Positions 46,923 to 56,509 of a stretch of DNA of 64,000 nucleotides are shown in pieces. The notes under the pieces were generated by a model, which was not told the origin of the DNA, did no database searches, and was given only the letters and a program-made list of their open reading frames with translations. Position 1 is the stretch's first letter. Each line of letters opens with the position of its first letter. This stretch comes from Verrucomicrobiota bacterium (lineage in GTDB: Bacteria; Verrucomicrobiota; Verrucomicrobiia; Limisphaerales; UBA1319): NCBI GenBank assembly GCA_022709905.1, contig JAKLHY010000002.1, positions 1-64,000 of the forward strand. The letters run 5' to 3'. Position numbers and translations under genes: made by a program.

Positions 46923-47277
46923 AGGCTTTACGCTGGCCGAAGTTTTGGCCGCGCTAATGTTTCTGGCCATCGTGGTGCCGGTGGCCGTGCAAGGCCTGCG
47001 GATCGCAAGCCAGGCCGGTCAAATGGGCTTGCGCAAACAGATCGCCATCCGCCTGGCGGAAAACATCCTTCAAGAGTGGCTTTTGTCCACTCCGGACTTG
47101 GGCATTGCCCGAAGCGGCAGTTATCCCAAGAATTCCACGCAATACCGATGGAACATCCGCACCGAATCCTGGGGCCGGGAATCGCTCAGCCTGGTGACCG
47201 TCCAAGTCCTGTTTGCCGTCCAAAACCAGGAGCATGAAATCGCACTCAGCACGTTGGCCGACTTAAGCTCCCAATGA
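46828..47277 (+). CDS. gspI: Minor pseudopilin GspI-like
   Basis: A 149-residue minor pseudopilin: KG|FTLAEVLAALMFLAIVVP with Glu5, then ASQAGQMGLRKQIAIRLAENILQE, the classic GspI pattern after the first helix. The ATG at 46828 has GAGAGGG nine bases upstream and overlaps the gspH end by 95 bases; the ATG at 46882 would give a shorter leader but has no ribosome site. Downstream it overlaps gspJ by ATGA. Confidence 0.86.
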   Translation: MRPHGTEFKSAKAETVCIMKFKPTGCKQRAVKGFTLAEVLAALMFLAIVVPVAVQGLRIASQAGQMGLRKQIAIRLAENILQEWLLSTPDLGIARSGSYPKNSTQYRWNIRTESWGRESLSLVTVQVLFAVQNQEHEIALSTLADLSSQ

Positions 47278-48011
47278 AACCGATTTCCCAACGCCACGAC
47301 CTGCGATCGAGCCGGGGATTCACCCTGATCGAAGTGCTTTTGGCCGTGGTGATTTTTGGGTTGGTCATTGCCGCGGCCCACTCGGTTTTTTACGGCGCCG
47401 TGAGTTTGCGCAACAAGACCGTTCGCATGTTTGAGCAGACTTTGCCCGTTGAACAATCCTTGACCATCCTCAAACGCGATCTCGCGGGCATGGTTCTCCC
47501 CGGGGGAACGCTCTCCGGCGAATTCTCCACCGGCACCGTCATCTCCACGAACTCCACCATGAATAGCGCCATCTGGAGCCTCGGAGACCTAATCCTGCCG
47601 GAGTTCACCACCACCACCGGATCCTTGGATGACTGGGAACCTTGGGGCAATCTGCAACGGGTTTCCTATTACCTGACCGAATCCACAAACCAGGTTCTTG
47701 GTCGCGACCTGGTCCGAATGGTCAACCGCAATCTGCTGCCCACCTTGGATGAACAACCGGTCCAACAATGGCTGATGAGCGGCGTGGAAGACATGGTGTG
47801 CTCCTTCTATGATGGCGTCGAATGGCTCGACACCTGGGATCCCACTGCGACCGAAATGACGCTGCCGCTCGCTGTCAAAGTCCAAATTCTGCTCGCAGTC
47901 GAGAACGAGGACGACCGGAATCCCATCACGGACATTTTGGAGTTCGTGGTGCCGATTCCCGTGCAACCGAGCACTAATCAGGTCGCTCAATCCAGCGGAG
48001 GCGAGCCATGA
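47274..48011 (+). CDS. gspJ: Minor pseudopilin GspJ-like
   Basis: A 245-residue minor pseudopilin: RG|FTLIEVLLAVVIFGLVIA, then VRMFEQTLPVEQSLTILKRDL and a beta-rich C-terminus ending in a Ser/Gln-rich tail. Together with I and K it should form the tip of the pseudopilus. ATGA overlaps with gspI and gspK ensure coupled synthesis. Confidence 0.86.
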   Translation: MKPISQRHDLRSSRGFTLIEVLLAVVIFGLVIAAAHSVFYGAVSLRNKTVRMFEQTLPVEQSLTILKRDLAGMVLPGGTLSGEFSTGTVISTNSTMNSAIWSLGDLILPEFTTTTGSLDDWEPWGNLQRVSYYLTESTNQVLGRDLVRMVNRNLLPTLDEQPVQQWLMSGVEDMVCSFYDGVEWLDTWDPTATEMTLPLAVKVQILLAVENEDDRNPITDILEFVVPIPVQPSTNQVAQSSGGEP

Positions 48012-49342
48012 CCCCGAGCCAACGTCAGCACGGCTCCGTCCTGATTATCGTGCTTTGGATCGCTTTTGGGCTGGTGTCCATGGCGCTTTATTTTGCGCAA
48101 TCGATGTCGTTCGAACTCCGATCGGCGGACAACCGGGTAGCCCGCGTGGAAGCGGAACAGGCCATCGCAGGCGCCGCGCGCTACGCCAGCAACCTGCTGG
48201 CCACCGTCGAGGAGCCCGGCCTTTGGCTCGATCCCCTCACGTATTACTATGAATGCGAGGCGGTCCCTGTCGGGACCGGCCTTTTCTGGTTCCTTGGGCG
48301 GGAAGATCGGCAGGATTCTACAGATCAACCCTACTTCAGCCTGGTCGATGAGGCATCCAAGCTCAACCTCAATACGGCCACGCTCGAAATGCTCGAACTG
48401 CTACCTCGCATGACTCCCGAGTTGGCCGCGGCCATTATCGATTGGCGTGACTCCGACAGTGACGTTTCCGAAGGCGGCGCCGAAGACGAGTCTTACCAGC
48501 GCCTCAATCCCTCCTATGTCTGCAAGAACGGCAAGTTCGAATCGATCGACGAGCTGCGCCTGGTCTATGGCATGGATTTGGAGATCCTTTATGGCGAGGA
48601 TACCAATCTCAATGGCATTCTCGATCCCCAGGAGAACGATGGAGATCTTTCGCCGCCCTTCGATGATCGGGACGGACAGCTGGAACCTGGTTTGCTCGAA
48701 TATGTCACCGTTTACACCCGCGAACCAGCCACGACCAGCGACGGATCAACCCGGATTAATGTGACCAGCACGAACCAGCAGGAACTCGCCACGCTGCTCT
48801 CTGAAAAGCTGGGATCGGACCGGGCCAACCAGGTCCTTCAGCAAGTCACCCCCACCCAGACACCGGTCAGAAGCGTTCTGGAGTTTTACCTGAAGAGCGG
48901 CATGACGGCCGAGGAATTCATCCTGGTTGAAACGAATTTGACCGTTTCCACCAATACTGTTGAAGGCCTGATCAACGTCAACACCGCCGGTGAAGTCGTC
49001 CTCGCCTGCGTGCCGGGGATCGGTTTCGATTTAGCTCCGTCGGTGGTGAGCTATCGTCAATCCAATCCGGACAAACTGCAGTCCATCACTTGGGTGACCC
49101 AGGTCCTGGAGAGCACCAATGCGATTGCTGCGGGGCCCTATCTGACGACCCGAACCTACCAGGTGACGGCTGACATTGTGGCCTTGGGCCACCAGGATCG
49201 GGGATTCAGCCGGGCCAAGTATGTTCTCGATAGCAGTGAAGGAACGCCACGGGTGGTGTTTCGTCAGGATCTCACCGGCTTGGGATGGGCCCTCGGAGCT
49301 GAATACCGTCGAAACCAGTTGTTAGCGAGAAAGAACCGATGA
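48008..49342 (+). CDS. gspK: Pseudopilus tip protein GspK
   Basis: A 444-residue GspK. Unlike G-J it lacks Glu5: the start reads HGSVLIIVLWIAFGLVS, the normal GspK deviation. The body contains a helix-hairpin-helix-like module (LNLNTATLEMLELLPRMTPELAAAIIDWRDSD) and a second in the C-terminal half (LINVNTAGEVVLACVPGI), as in GspK. It caps the pseudopilus. It is coupled to gspJ and gspL by ATGA overlaps. Confidence 0.9.
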   Translation: MTPSQRQHGSVLIIVLWIAFGLVSMALYFAQSMSFELRSADNRVARVEAEQAIAGAARYASNLLATVEEPGLWLDPLTYYYECEAVPVGTGLFWFLGREDRQDSTDQPYFSLVDEASKLNLNTATLEMLELLPRMTPELAAAIIDWRDSDSDVSEGGAEDESYQRLNPSYVCKNGKFESIDELRLVYGMDLEILYGEDTNLNGILDPQENDGDLSPPFDDRDGQLEPGLLEYVTVYTREPATTSDGSTRINVTSTNQQELATLLSEKLGSDRANQVLQQVTPTQTPVRSVLEFYLKSGMTAEEFILVETNLTVSTNTVEGLINVNTAGEVVLACVPGIGFDLAPSVVSYRQSNPDKLQSITWVTQVLESTNAIAAGPYLTTRTYQVTADIVALGHQDRGFSRAKYVLDSSEGTPRVVFRQDLTGLGWALGAEYRRNQLLARKNR

Positions 49343-50790
49343 GCGATACGCCTCAATCAAAAGCAATCAGACCCCAGATGGGATCGTCCTTGCTGGGACT
49401 TTCGTTGGAGGGCAGCCGGCTGGAAGGCGCCGTTTTGCGTCGTTCCAATGGGAGTGTCGAGATCAGCCAGGCTTTTTCGACTGCCCTGTCGCTCGAACCG
49501 CTCACCAACGCCCCCGAACTGGTGGGGCGCGAGATTCGAAAACAACTGGACGCCGCCAATATTCGGGAGCGCCGATGTGTCGTGTGTCTGCCCCTGAACT
49601 GGATTCTCACTCTGACCACTAAATTGCCCGATCTCCCCGAGCAGGACGCGGCCAGTTTCTTGCAGATGGAGGCGGAACGTAATTTTCCCTATGGCCCCGA
49701 GGCCCTGATGCTGGCGCATTCCCGGCATCGCAGCCCGGGGGGGGATTCCTACGCCACACTCGTGGCAGTGCCTCGGGAGCATGTGACCCGGCTGGAAACA
49801 ATCCTGCGGGCGGCCAATCTGAAGCCTGTCAGCTTTACGCTCGGTATTGTGTCCTTCCCGCTTCCTTCGGCCGATGCCAATGAAAGCCTTGTGGTTCTGG
49901 CCCCAGGCGACAATAGCGTGGGATTGGAGGTCCACACCGGTGGGGGACCGGCCGCGTTGCGCGCCATCGAAGGGGCCTACGAAATCGCCGGGGGCGATAA
50001 ACGAATTCTTGCCGACCATGTGGCGCGTGAACTGAGAATCACCCTCGGCCAGCTGCCCTCGGATGTCCGGGATTCCATCCGCCGCTTATCCATTCTGGGT
50101 CCGAGCGATGCCGCCGAAGAACTGACTGAAACGCTAGGGCCGTTGATCGAATCGCTGGATCTCGATATCCAGCACACCAAGACTCTGCCGGCGCGCGTCT
50201 TCAATGTGCAGGTGCCTTCGGGCACGCCCGTATCGCCGGCGATCAGTCTGGGCTTGCGGTGGCTGACCGGCCAGGCCCCCGAGCTGGAATTCCTGCCGCC
50301 GCGCGTCAGCGCCTGGAAACAACTGGCTGGCCGTTATTCTTCACGTCGTCTGGTCTATACGGGCGCTGCAGTGGGCGTGTTGGCGGCTTTGGTTGCCTTG
50401 GCATTCCTGGTCCAGCAATGGCAGCTTTTGCGCTGGCAATCCCAATGGAAACAGATGGCCCCGAGGGTGACGGCTCTCGAGAAAATGCAGCAGGAGATTC
50501 GCCTGTATCGTCCCTGGTTTGATGATTCCTATCGTTCCCTGGGAGTATTGCGGCGGTTGAGCGAGGCCTTTCCGGAAGATGGCGCCGTCTCGGCCAAGAC
50601 AGTCGAAATTCGGGAATCCTCGGTCATCACCTGTTCGGGGACAGCCCGGGATAATCCAGCCCTGCTGCGCACCCTTGACAAGCTGCGCGGAATCCCCGAA
50701 GTGACCGCCCTGCAGGTTGACCAGATCCGCGGTCGTTCTCCTCTGCAGTTTACCTTTAACTTCCGATGGGCGGAACGAGGTGCCCAATGA
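49339..50790 (+). CDS. gspL: GspL/PilM-like assembly platform protein
   Basis: A 483-residue bitopic protein. A cytoplasmic actin-like domain of PilM/GspL type (about 12-330: LLGLSLEGSRLEGAVL, CLPLNWILT, ISLGLRWLTG) is followed by one membrane helix (about 337-356, TGAAVGVLAALVALAFLVQQ) and a periplasmic ferredoxin-like end. It recruits the ATPase to the membrane. ATGA overlaps on both sides. Confidence 0.82.
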   Translation: MSDTPQSKAIRPQMGSSLLGLSLEGSRLEGAVLRRSNGSVEISQAFSTALSLEPLTNAPELVGREIRKQLDAANIRERRCVVCLPLNWILTLTTKLPDLPEQDAASFLQMEAERNFPYGPEALMLAHSRHRSPGGDSYATLVAVPREHVTRLETILRAANLKPVSFTLGIVSFPLPSADANESLVVLAPGDNSVGLEVHTGGGPAALRAIEGAYEIAGGDKRILADHVARELRITLGQLPSDVRDSIRRLSILGPSDAAEELTETLGPLIESLDLDIQHTKTLPARVFNVQVPSGTPVSPAISLGLRWLTGQAPELEFLPPRVSAWKQLAGRYSSRRLVYTGAAVGVLAALVALAFLVQQWQLLRWQSQWKQMAPRVTALEKMQQEIRLYRPWFDDSYRSLGVLRRLSEAFPEDGAVSAKTVEIRESSVITCSGTARDNPALLRTLDKLRGIPEVTALQVDQIRGRSPLQFTFNFRWAERGAQ

Positions 50791-51323
50791 ATCTTGGGAA
50801 TCGACAACAATTGTTAAGTGTCGTGGCCATTGCGGCGGTGGTGTTGCTCGCCGGGGATCGACTGGTGTTTTCTCCCCTGACCAAAATGTGGAAAGAGCGA
50901 ACCTCTCGCATCCAACAACTGAAGAAATCGGTCAGCCAGGGTACGGCTCTCCTCGATCGGGAATCCGCCATCCGGGATCGTTGGGAGAGCATGCGCACCA
51001 ACGCTTTAGCCGGCGAAGCTTCCGTCGCCCAAAACCAGTTGATCAAGGCCTTTGACCGATGGTCGCAGGAAAGCCGGACCAGCATCAGCAGTATCAAGCC
51101 ACAATGGAAACACACGCCCGAGGATCTCCTGCTGCTCGAGTGCCGCGTCGATGCCTTGGGGAGTCTTTCGGCCCTGACCCGCTTTCTTCATCAGATTGAA
51201 AAAGATCCCCTTGGCCTCAGACTGGATACCGTTGAACTCAATACCCGCGACGATAACGGCCAACAAATTGCCCTCGCCCTCCAAGTCAGTGGTATATTGC
51301 TTAACACGACGAGTAAACCATGA
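50787..51323 (+). CDS. gspM: GspM-like inner-membrane protein
   Basis: A 178-residue protein with one N-terminal helix (about 9-27, LLSVVAIAAVVLLAGDRL), a coiled coil (WKERTSRIQQLKKSVSQG) and a C-terminal domain with a GspM/PilO fold pattern (LECRVDALGSLSALTRFLHQIEKD). It partners GspL. The call depends on position and topology more than on identity. ATGA overlaps with both neighbours. Confidence 0.75.
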   Translation: MNLGNRQQLLSVVAIAAVVLLAGDRLVFSPLTKMWKERTSRIQQLKKSVSQGTALLDRESAIRDRWESMRTNALAGEASVAQNQLIKAFDRWSQESRTSISSIKPQWKHTPEDLLLLECRVDALGSLSALTRFLHQIEKDPLGLRLDTVELNTRDDNGQQIALALQVSGILLNTTSKP

Positions 51324-51970
51324 TCTTCACATACGCCCATAAACCCACTCAAAGCCCGGTTGCCCGTCCGGCCGGTTCTCGAGGGAACTCGGCGGGTCGG
51401 ATTCTTGTCGTCGTGGCCCTTTCGATGATCGCCGCAGGGATCCTGTCGCGCCCCTTTGTCGTTGTTGCCCAGGAAACCAATCGGACCTCCCGCACGGATC
51501 TAACGTCCTTCAAGATCATTGAGGACCGCAACATTTTTAACGCCAACCGCTCCGCACGTCAGAACCGATCCAATTCCAGGGAACGCAAGGAGGTCAAAAT
51601 CGATGCCTTCAAACTGGTCGGCTCCATGACCCATGACGATGGCGCCCACGCCTTCTTTGATGGATCAAGCCCCGCTTATCGCAAGGCAATCAAGGCCAAC
51701 GAGAAAATCGCCGGATTCAAGGTTTTCGGCATCACATTGAACAGTGTTCAACTGGAAAACGGAGATCAGAAAATCGAGCTCCGCATGGGGGCTGAAATGC
51801 GCCGGGAAGAGGAGGGAGAATGGAAGCTGATCAGCGCCAGCGACTCCACCTCCACTTTCAACCCTGGCAGCTCCTCCTCCCCCTCGGGCGCATCGGAAAG
51901 TAGTTCCAGTGGTGAATCCAGCGATATTCTAAAACGATTAATGCAGCAACGTGAACAGGAGTTAAAATGA
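51320..51970 (+). CDS. gspC: GspC-like protein with HR-type domain
   Basis: A 216-residue protein with an N-terminal membrane helix (about 26-48, ILVVVALSMIAAGILSRPFVVV), a short linker with the FKIIEDRNIFNAN motif, an HR-domain-like beta region (FKLVGSMTHDDGAHAFFDG ... IAGFKVFGITLNSVQL), and a Ser-rich tail ending in a helix. GspC ties the inner platform to the secretin; here it lies just before the secretin gene, as expected in function but at the opposite end of the operon from the usual order. ATGA overlaps. Confidence 0.68.
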   Translation: MIFTYAHKPTQSPVARPAGSRGNSAGRILVVVALSMIAAGILSRPFVVVAQETNRTSRTDLTSFKIIEDRNIFNANRSARQNRSNSRERKEVKIDAFKLVGSMTHDDGAHAFFDGSSPAYRKAIKANEKIAGFKVFGITLNSVQLENGDQKIELRMGAEMRREEEGEWKLISASDSTSTFNPGSSSSPSGASESSSSGESSDILKRLMQQREQELK

Positions 51971-53757
51971 AAACGCCATTTTTATACAGGCTCGTCGTCG
52001 GCCTGATCTTGGGAATTTGGACCACGGTCGCCGGCCTCTCGGCTGAACCTCAGCCCGACGATCCTCCGCCCTCCGAGAATCCGGCCCAGCCTGCCGACCA
52101 GCAGAATGAGCCGGCTCCGACGCCGGATCAGGCCGCTCCTCCGGCCGATGCGGCTCCTCCCTCCGATGCCCCGCCTCCGGACCAGGTTCCGCCGGCCGAC
52201 GAGACGCCTGGGCCCGACAATCCCACGCCGCCGCCCGCAGAACAATCCCAGACCTCCAGGGAATTGCCTTCGCCAGCGGCTCGGTCCCAAATGGCGCCCC
52301 CGGCCAAGCCTTCGACGGATTCTCCCGTGTCTTCGGGTGTCGTGCCCGATGGCGTGAAGGGGCTTCGACTGAATTTCCGCGGCGCCCCGCTGGAATTGGT
52401 CCTGAATTACCTCAGCGAAGCCGCGGGCTTCATTATCGTTCCGGAGACGGATATCAAAGGAAAAGTGGATGTCTGGAGCAACCAGCCTCTCACCAAAGAC
52501 GAGGCCGTCGAGGTGTTGAACACCGTCCTGAACAAGAATGGCTACGCGGCGATTCGCAGCGGCCGGACCTTGAAGATTGTCACCAAGGAAGACGCCAAAA
52601 AACAAGATCTTCCCGTCAAAACAGGCAATGATCCCGCCGGAATTCCCAAGAACGACGACATTGTGACGCAGATTATTCCAGTCCGGTTTGTCAACGCCGT
52701 TCAATTAAGCCGCGATCTAACCCCGTTGATGCCTCCCCAAGCCACGGTCGTGGCCAATGAAGGCGGGAATGCGATCGTGATCACCGATTCCCAAGTGCAC
52801 ATCCGTCGTATGACCGAGATCATCCGGGCGTTGGATACGAGCATCGCCAGCGTTTCAGCGGTCCGGGTGTTTCCTCTCACCTACGCCGATGCCAAAGCCG
52901 TCGCCACCGTCATCCGCGACCTGTTCCAGGATACCACCCAGCGGGGCGGCGGCGGGAACAATCAGATGCAACAGTTCTTCCGCGGGATGCGAGGCGGCGG
53001 CAACTTCCCCGGCGCGCCCGGAGGCGGAGGGCAAATGGGCGGTTCCTCCGGCAGCGGCAACGCCCGGGTGACAACACCGCGTGTCGTTGCTGTGGCCGAT
53101 GAACGTAGCAATTCTGTCGTCGTCAGCGCGCCCGATGACCAGATGCCCATGATCGAGGATCTCATCCTCCAGATTGACACCAATGTCGAGGACGTCACCG
53201 AACTGCGCGTATTTCGCCTGAGATACGCCGATCCTCAGGAGACAGCCGACCTGTTAACCAGCCTGTTCCCCGACACCACCAATCAGCAAGGCAGCCGGTC
53301 CCAGGTGCGTTTTGGCGGAGGTCCCTTTGGTGGTGGCGCGTTCGGAGCAGCCCGGATGGGAAGCTCGAGCACAACCAGCGACCGGTTGTTGAAGCAAAGC
53401 CGGGTGATTGCCGTCCCCGATCTTCGAACCGGATCCATCGTGGTCAGCGCCGCCCGGGATTTAATGCATCAAATCGGCCAGATGCTCGAGCAGTTGGATT
53501 CAGATCCCGCCAAGAAACAAAAGGTCTTTGTCTACTCGGTGGAGAACACCGATCCCCAGGAAGTCGAAGATATTCTTCGGGGGCTGTTTGAAAGCCAGAA
53601 CAGCCGAACCAGCAGATCTAACACGCGGAATTCCAACAGTCAGGTGGGCAACCAATTGAACAATCGCGCCACCACCCGGCAGCAGAACCAGCGCAATACC
53701 GGCAGCAGCGGTTTTGGCAACAGTTTTGGCGGCTCCTCTGGCCGGATAGGACAATGA
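51967..53757 (+). CDS. gspD: GspD part 1: secretin N-domains without the pore
   Basis: A 596-residue exported protein. After a signal peptide and a long Pro-rich spacer (residues about 25-120) come an N0/STN-like domain (about 130-215: LRLNFRGAPLELVLNYLSEA), and N-domains with the usual halves (IIPVRFVNAVQLSRDL / AIVITDSQ; VFPLTYADAKAVATVI / SNSVVVSAPDDQ; VFRLRYADPQETADLL / GSIVVSAARD). It ends with only the first half of a further N-domain (VFVYSVENTDPQEVEDILRG) and a Gly/Asn/Ser-rich tail. No secretin pore domain is present. Large Gly-rich inserts occur in two N-domains. See the split-secretin finding. Confidence 0.87.
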   Translation: MKTPFLYRLVVGLILGIWTTVAGLSAEPQPDDPPPSENPAQPADQQNEPAPTPDQAAPPADAAPPSDAPPPDQVPPADETPGPDNPTPPPAEQSQTSRELPSPAARSQMAPPAKPSTDSPVSSGVVPDGVKGLRLNFRGAPLELVLNYLSEAAGFIIVPETDIKGKVDVWSNQPLTKDEAVEVLNTVLNKNGYAAIRSGRTLKIVTKEDAKKQDLPVKTGNDPAGIPKNDDIVTQIIPVRFVNAVQLSRDLTPLMPPQATVVANEGGNAIVITDSQVHIRRMTEIIRALDTSIASVSAVRVFPLTYADAKAVATVIRDLFQDTTQRGGGGNNQMQQFFRGMRGGGNFPGAPGGGGQMGGSSGSGNARVTTPRVVAVADERSNSVVVSAPDDQMPMIEDLILQIDTNVEDVTELRVFRLRYADPQETADLLTSLFPDTTNQQGSRSQVRFGGGPFGGGAFGAARMGSSSTTSDRLLKQSRVIAVPDLRTGSIVVSAARDLMHQIGQMLEQLDSDPAKKQKVFVYSVENTDPQEVEDILRGLFESQNSRTSRSNTRNSNSQVGNQLNNRATTRQQNQRNTGSSGFGNSFGGSSGRIGQ

Positions 53758-53818
53758 TCATACAACCATCCATCGATCGCCTTTTTTTCATCATGAATTG
53801 GCAGAATAAGGAATCTCA

Positions 53819-54946
53819 ATGAATACAGGTTTACGACGACATTTCATCTGCGGTTTGGTGTTTCTCGCGCTCTGTGCCGGCGATTATCTCCTGGCCCAAC
53901 AGTTTGGCGGCACAGGGATGCGTCGCACTACCGGCAGCGGGACCACTCGGAGTTACCTGAACAGCACGATGGTGGGCGACGCCACCATCACCAGTGATCC
54001 CGAAACGCGCAAGATTATCGTGGTCACCGACGACGAAACCGCCCTGCACATCGGCCAGGTCATCACTAATTTGGATCGTCCTGCACCCCAGGTGCTGATC
54101 AAGGTGGTCTTCCTGGAAGTGACCTATCGCAAAGGCTCTGACATCGGTCTGGAAGGCACCTACAGCGGCAATTTTGACACCAACACTACCGGCATTATCA
54201 ATCAGGTGTTTGGGTTGGCCGCCCAGGGGGCCAATCCTGTGCCTCCGGGGGCCGGCATTTACCAGATCCTCGGTAGTGATTTTCAGGCCACCTTGCGCGC
54301 GATCGCCGAAGCCGGCAGGACCGAGGTCTTGTCGCGGCCATCCATCCTGGCTCGCCACAACCAGGAGGCCACCATCATGGTGGGCCAGCAGGTTCCTCTC
54401 ATTACCAACGTCCGATACGATTCCTTCGGCAACCAGATCAACGGCGTCAGTTATACCGATGTCGGCATTATTCTCCGCGTCACGCCATTCATCACATCCA
54501 ACGGCATGGTCGAGATGATCGTTGCCCCCGAAATCTCGAATCTCTCCGACGAAAAGGTCTCGATTTCGCTCGGAGTGACGGCGCCGGTGATCAACTCCCG
54601 ATCGGCCGACACCGTCGTCGTTACGCCCGACGGACAGACTGTGGTGATCGGAGGCTTGATGCAAAACACCAAAACCAAATCCGACTACAAGATTCCGCTC
54701 CTGGGCGACATTCCCTTGCTGGGCGCCGCGTTCAAGCGGTCTGTCAAAGCGGATGCCAAGACCGAGCTGTTGATTTTTCTCACGCCCCATGTGGTGAAGC
54801 AGCCCAGCCAACTGGCCGCCATCGCCGCCGGTGAAAGGGCGAATACTCAACTCATTCCTAAATCTTTTTCAGACCAGGAGTTGGATCGTTTTCTCGATAA
54901 GTTGCCTTCAGAGAATCCAGTTCCGGCCAAAAAGAAAAGAAAGTAG
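53819..54946 (+). CDS. GspD part 2: secretin pore with its own signal peptide
   Basis: A 375-residue exported protein. Signal peptide (FICGLVFLALCAGDYLLAQ, about residues 9-27), then the second half of an N-domain (ATITSDPETRKIIVVTDDE, HIGQVITNLDRPAPQV) and a complete secretin domain (about 95-345): VGQQVPLITNV, VGIILRVTPFI, GQTVVIGGLMQN, KIPLLGDIPLLGAAF and TELLIFLTPHVV. The gene has its own AAGGA site 61 bases after the preceding stop, so it is separately translated. It should form the outer-membrane channel together with the N-domain protein before it. Confidence 0.9.
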   Translation: MNTGLRRHFICGLVFLALCAGDYLLAQQFGGTGMRRTTGSGTTRSYLNSTMVGDATITSDPETRKIIVVTDDETALHIGQVITNLDRPAPQVLIKVVFLEVTYRKGSDIGLEGTYSGNFDTNTTGIINQVFGLAAQGANPVPPGAGIYQILGSDFQATLRAIAEAGRTEVLSRPSILARHNQEATIMVGQQVPLITNVRYDSFGNQINGVSYTDVGIILRVTPFITSNGMVEMIVAPEISNLSDEKVSISLGVTAPVINSRSADTVVVTPDGQTVVIGGLMQNTKTKSDYKIPLLGDIPLLGAAFKRSVKADAKTELLIFLTPHVVKQPSQLAAIAAGERANTQLIPKSFSDQELDRFLDKLPSENPVPAKKKRK

Positions 54947-54984
54947 ACTGTGCCAGCCGAACAGAGGCGCATCGAGGTGAACGG

Positions 54985-56505
54985 ATGAAAGGGATCAGGT
55001 TTGTTTACGGAGTTCTGCTGGCGGTCTGGGCCATGATTGTTATCTGGCAGATTGCCGACCATTACCGTGTCCGGGAATCCGCGCGTGCGGCCCTCATCAA
55101 TCGGTCCAAAGACATTTCCAGCACCCTGGGATTGGTATTGCGATCGCAGCGCCCCTTCGGCGGGGTGATCTCCCGCGAACGCCTCGAGTCCGCCCTCAAT
55201 TCCCTGGTCAAACCCGGCGATCTGAATGCCGTCGCTTTGTTGAGCGATGCCGGTGAAGTCGTGGCTTCTGCGGGAGCCCCCATTGATTTCGAGCACAAAA
55301 CCTTGGTGCCAACCGGGGAATATTGGGCCGATCGAACGGTCACGCTCATGAATCTCGTCGACCTGGAAACCAATGTGACTGCCGAGGTCGAAAATCGGAA
55401 CCCCACCATCGTGCTGCCCCGCAGCAACCTGTTCAATTCCTTTGCCACCAACCGCCCGCCCCCTCCGCCCCCCGATCGAGGCCCGCCCGAACAGATGTCC
55501 GGGATCAACTCCAATTCCTTATCCATTTCCAATGCGCAGGCGCCTCGAAGAAACTGGTTTCGGCGCCGGGATGGCGACGACCGCCGGCCGCCCTTTGGCC
55601 GGCCTCATTGGATGAACGAGGAGGATTATCGGGCTCTGATTCAGAAGCAAGGAGTTCACAGTTTCGTCGTGGTGCTTTCTACTCAATCCATGCAAACGGT
55701 CACCAGCCGGGATTTTTGGCTCCGATTGCTCATTAGCGCTCTGGCCTCGGTCTCGGTCGTCGGACTCGGAATGGCTTGGCATAATTTGGCTAAGACCTCG
55801 GAACTGGAAGTGCGTTTGGTCCGGGCGGCTGAACTCAACACCCGGCTCAAGGAAATGAACCTCGCCGCCGCCGGATTGGCCCATGAAACCCGGAATCCCT
55901 TGAATATTATTCGCGGCCTGGCCCAAATGATTTCCCGGCACGAGGAGATTCCCCAGCAAATTCGCGCCAAGTCGCGTGAAATCGTCGATGAAACCGACCG
56001 GGTCACCGCCCAGCTCAATGAGTTCATCAATTATTCGAGACCTCGGGAGGTGCGCCGAGCCACGGTGGCCCTGAACGCGGTTGTGGGCGAAGTGGCGCGC
56101 GCCCTCGGAAATGATCTCGAGGAAAAAGCCGCAAAGCTCGATATCCAGGAATCGCTCCCTGCCATTGTGGCGGACGAACAGTTGCTCCGCCAGGCCCTGT
56201 TTAACCTGGTCATGAACGCCATCCAAGCTGTGCCTTCTCAGGGCGAAATTCAGATTCGCGCCGGCCGCACCGGGGTTAACGGCGTTTATCTTGAAATCCG
56301 CGATAATGGCTTGGGGGTCCCGCCCGAGCAACGCCAGGAGATCTTTAAACCTTACTTCACCACGCATCAGAAAGGAACCGGGCTGGGATTGGCCGTCGTT
56401 CAACAAATCGTGCTGGCCCATGGATGGGAAATCGAGTGCCTTCCCAATGATCCCCAAGGCGCGGTGTTTCGCCTGACCCACCTGCAACCCGCCTCTCCAG
56501 CCTGA
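54985..56505 (+). CDS. Membrane sensor histidine kinase linked to the T2SS operon
   Basis: A 506-residue sensor kinase: a helix (about 7-24), a periplasmic sensor domain of about 220 residues with a Pro-rich loop (PPPPPPDRGPPEQ), a second helix (about 248-264), a HisKA domain with His300 (GLAHETRNPLNIIRG) and an HATPase domain (IRDNGLGVPPEQ; GTGLGLAVVQQIV). It starts with a GAGG site 38 bases after the secretin gene, and its stop is four bases before the response regulator gene, so the pair is one two-component system within the operon. Confidence 0.92.
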   Translation: MKGIRFVYGVLLAVWAMIVIWQIADHYRVRESARAALINRSKDISSTLGLVLRSQRPFGGVISRERLESALNSLVKPGDLNAVALLSDAGEVVASAGAPIDFEHKTLVPTGEYWADRTVTLMNLVDLETNVTAEVENRNPTIVLPRSNLFNSFATNRPPPPPPDRGPPEQMSGINSNSLSISNAQAPRRNWFRRRDGDDRRPPFGRPHWMNEEDYRALIQKQGVHSFVVVLSTQSMQTVTSRDFWLRLLISALASVSVVGLGMAWHNLAKTSELEVRLVRAAELNTRLKEMNLAAAGLAHETRNPLNIIRGLAQMISRHEEIPQQIRAKSREIVDETDRVTAQLNEFINYSRPREVRRATVALNAVVGEVARALGNDLEEKAAKLDIQESLPAIVADEQLLRQALFNLVMNAIQAVPSQGEIQIRAGRTGVNGVYLEIRDNGLGVPPEQRQEIFKPYFTTHQKGTGLGLAVVQQIVLAHGWEIECLPNDPQGAVFRLTHLQPASPA

Positions 56506-56509
56506 GATC

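Noticed and set aside
53831..54850. Long open frame (339 codons) opposite the secretin pore gene
   Set aside because: The plus strand has an unmistakable secretin domain with signal peptide; the minus frame shows no family pattern.
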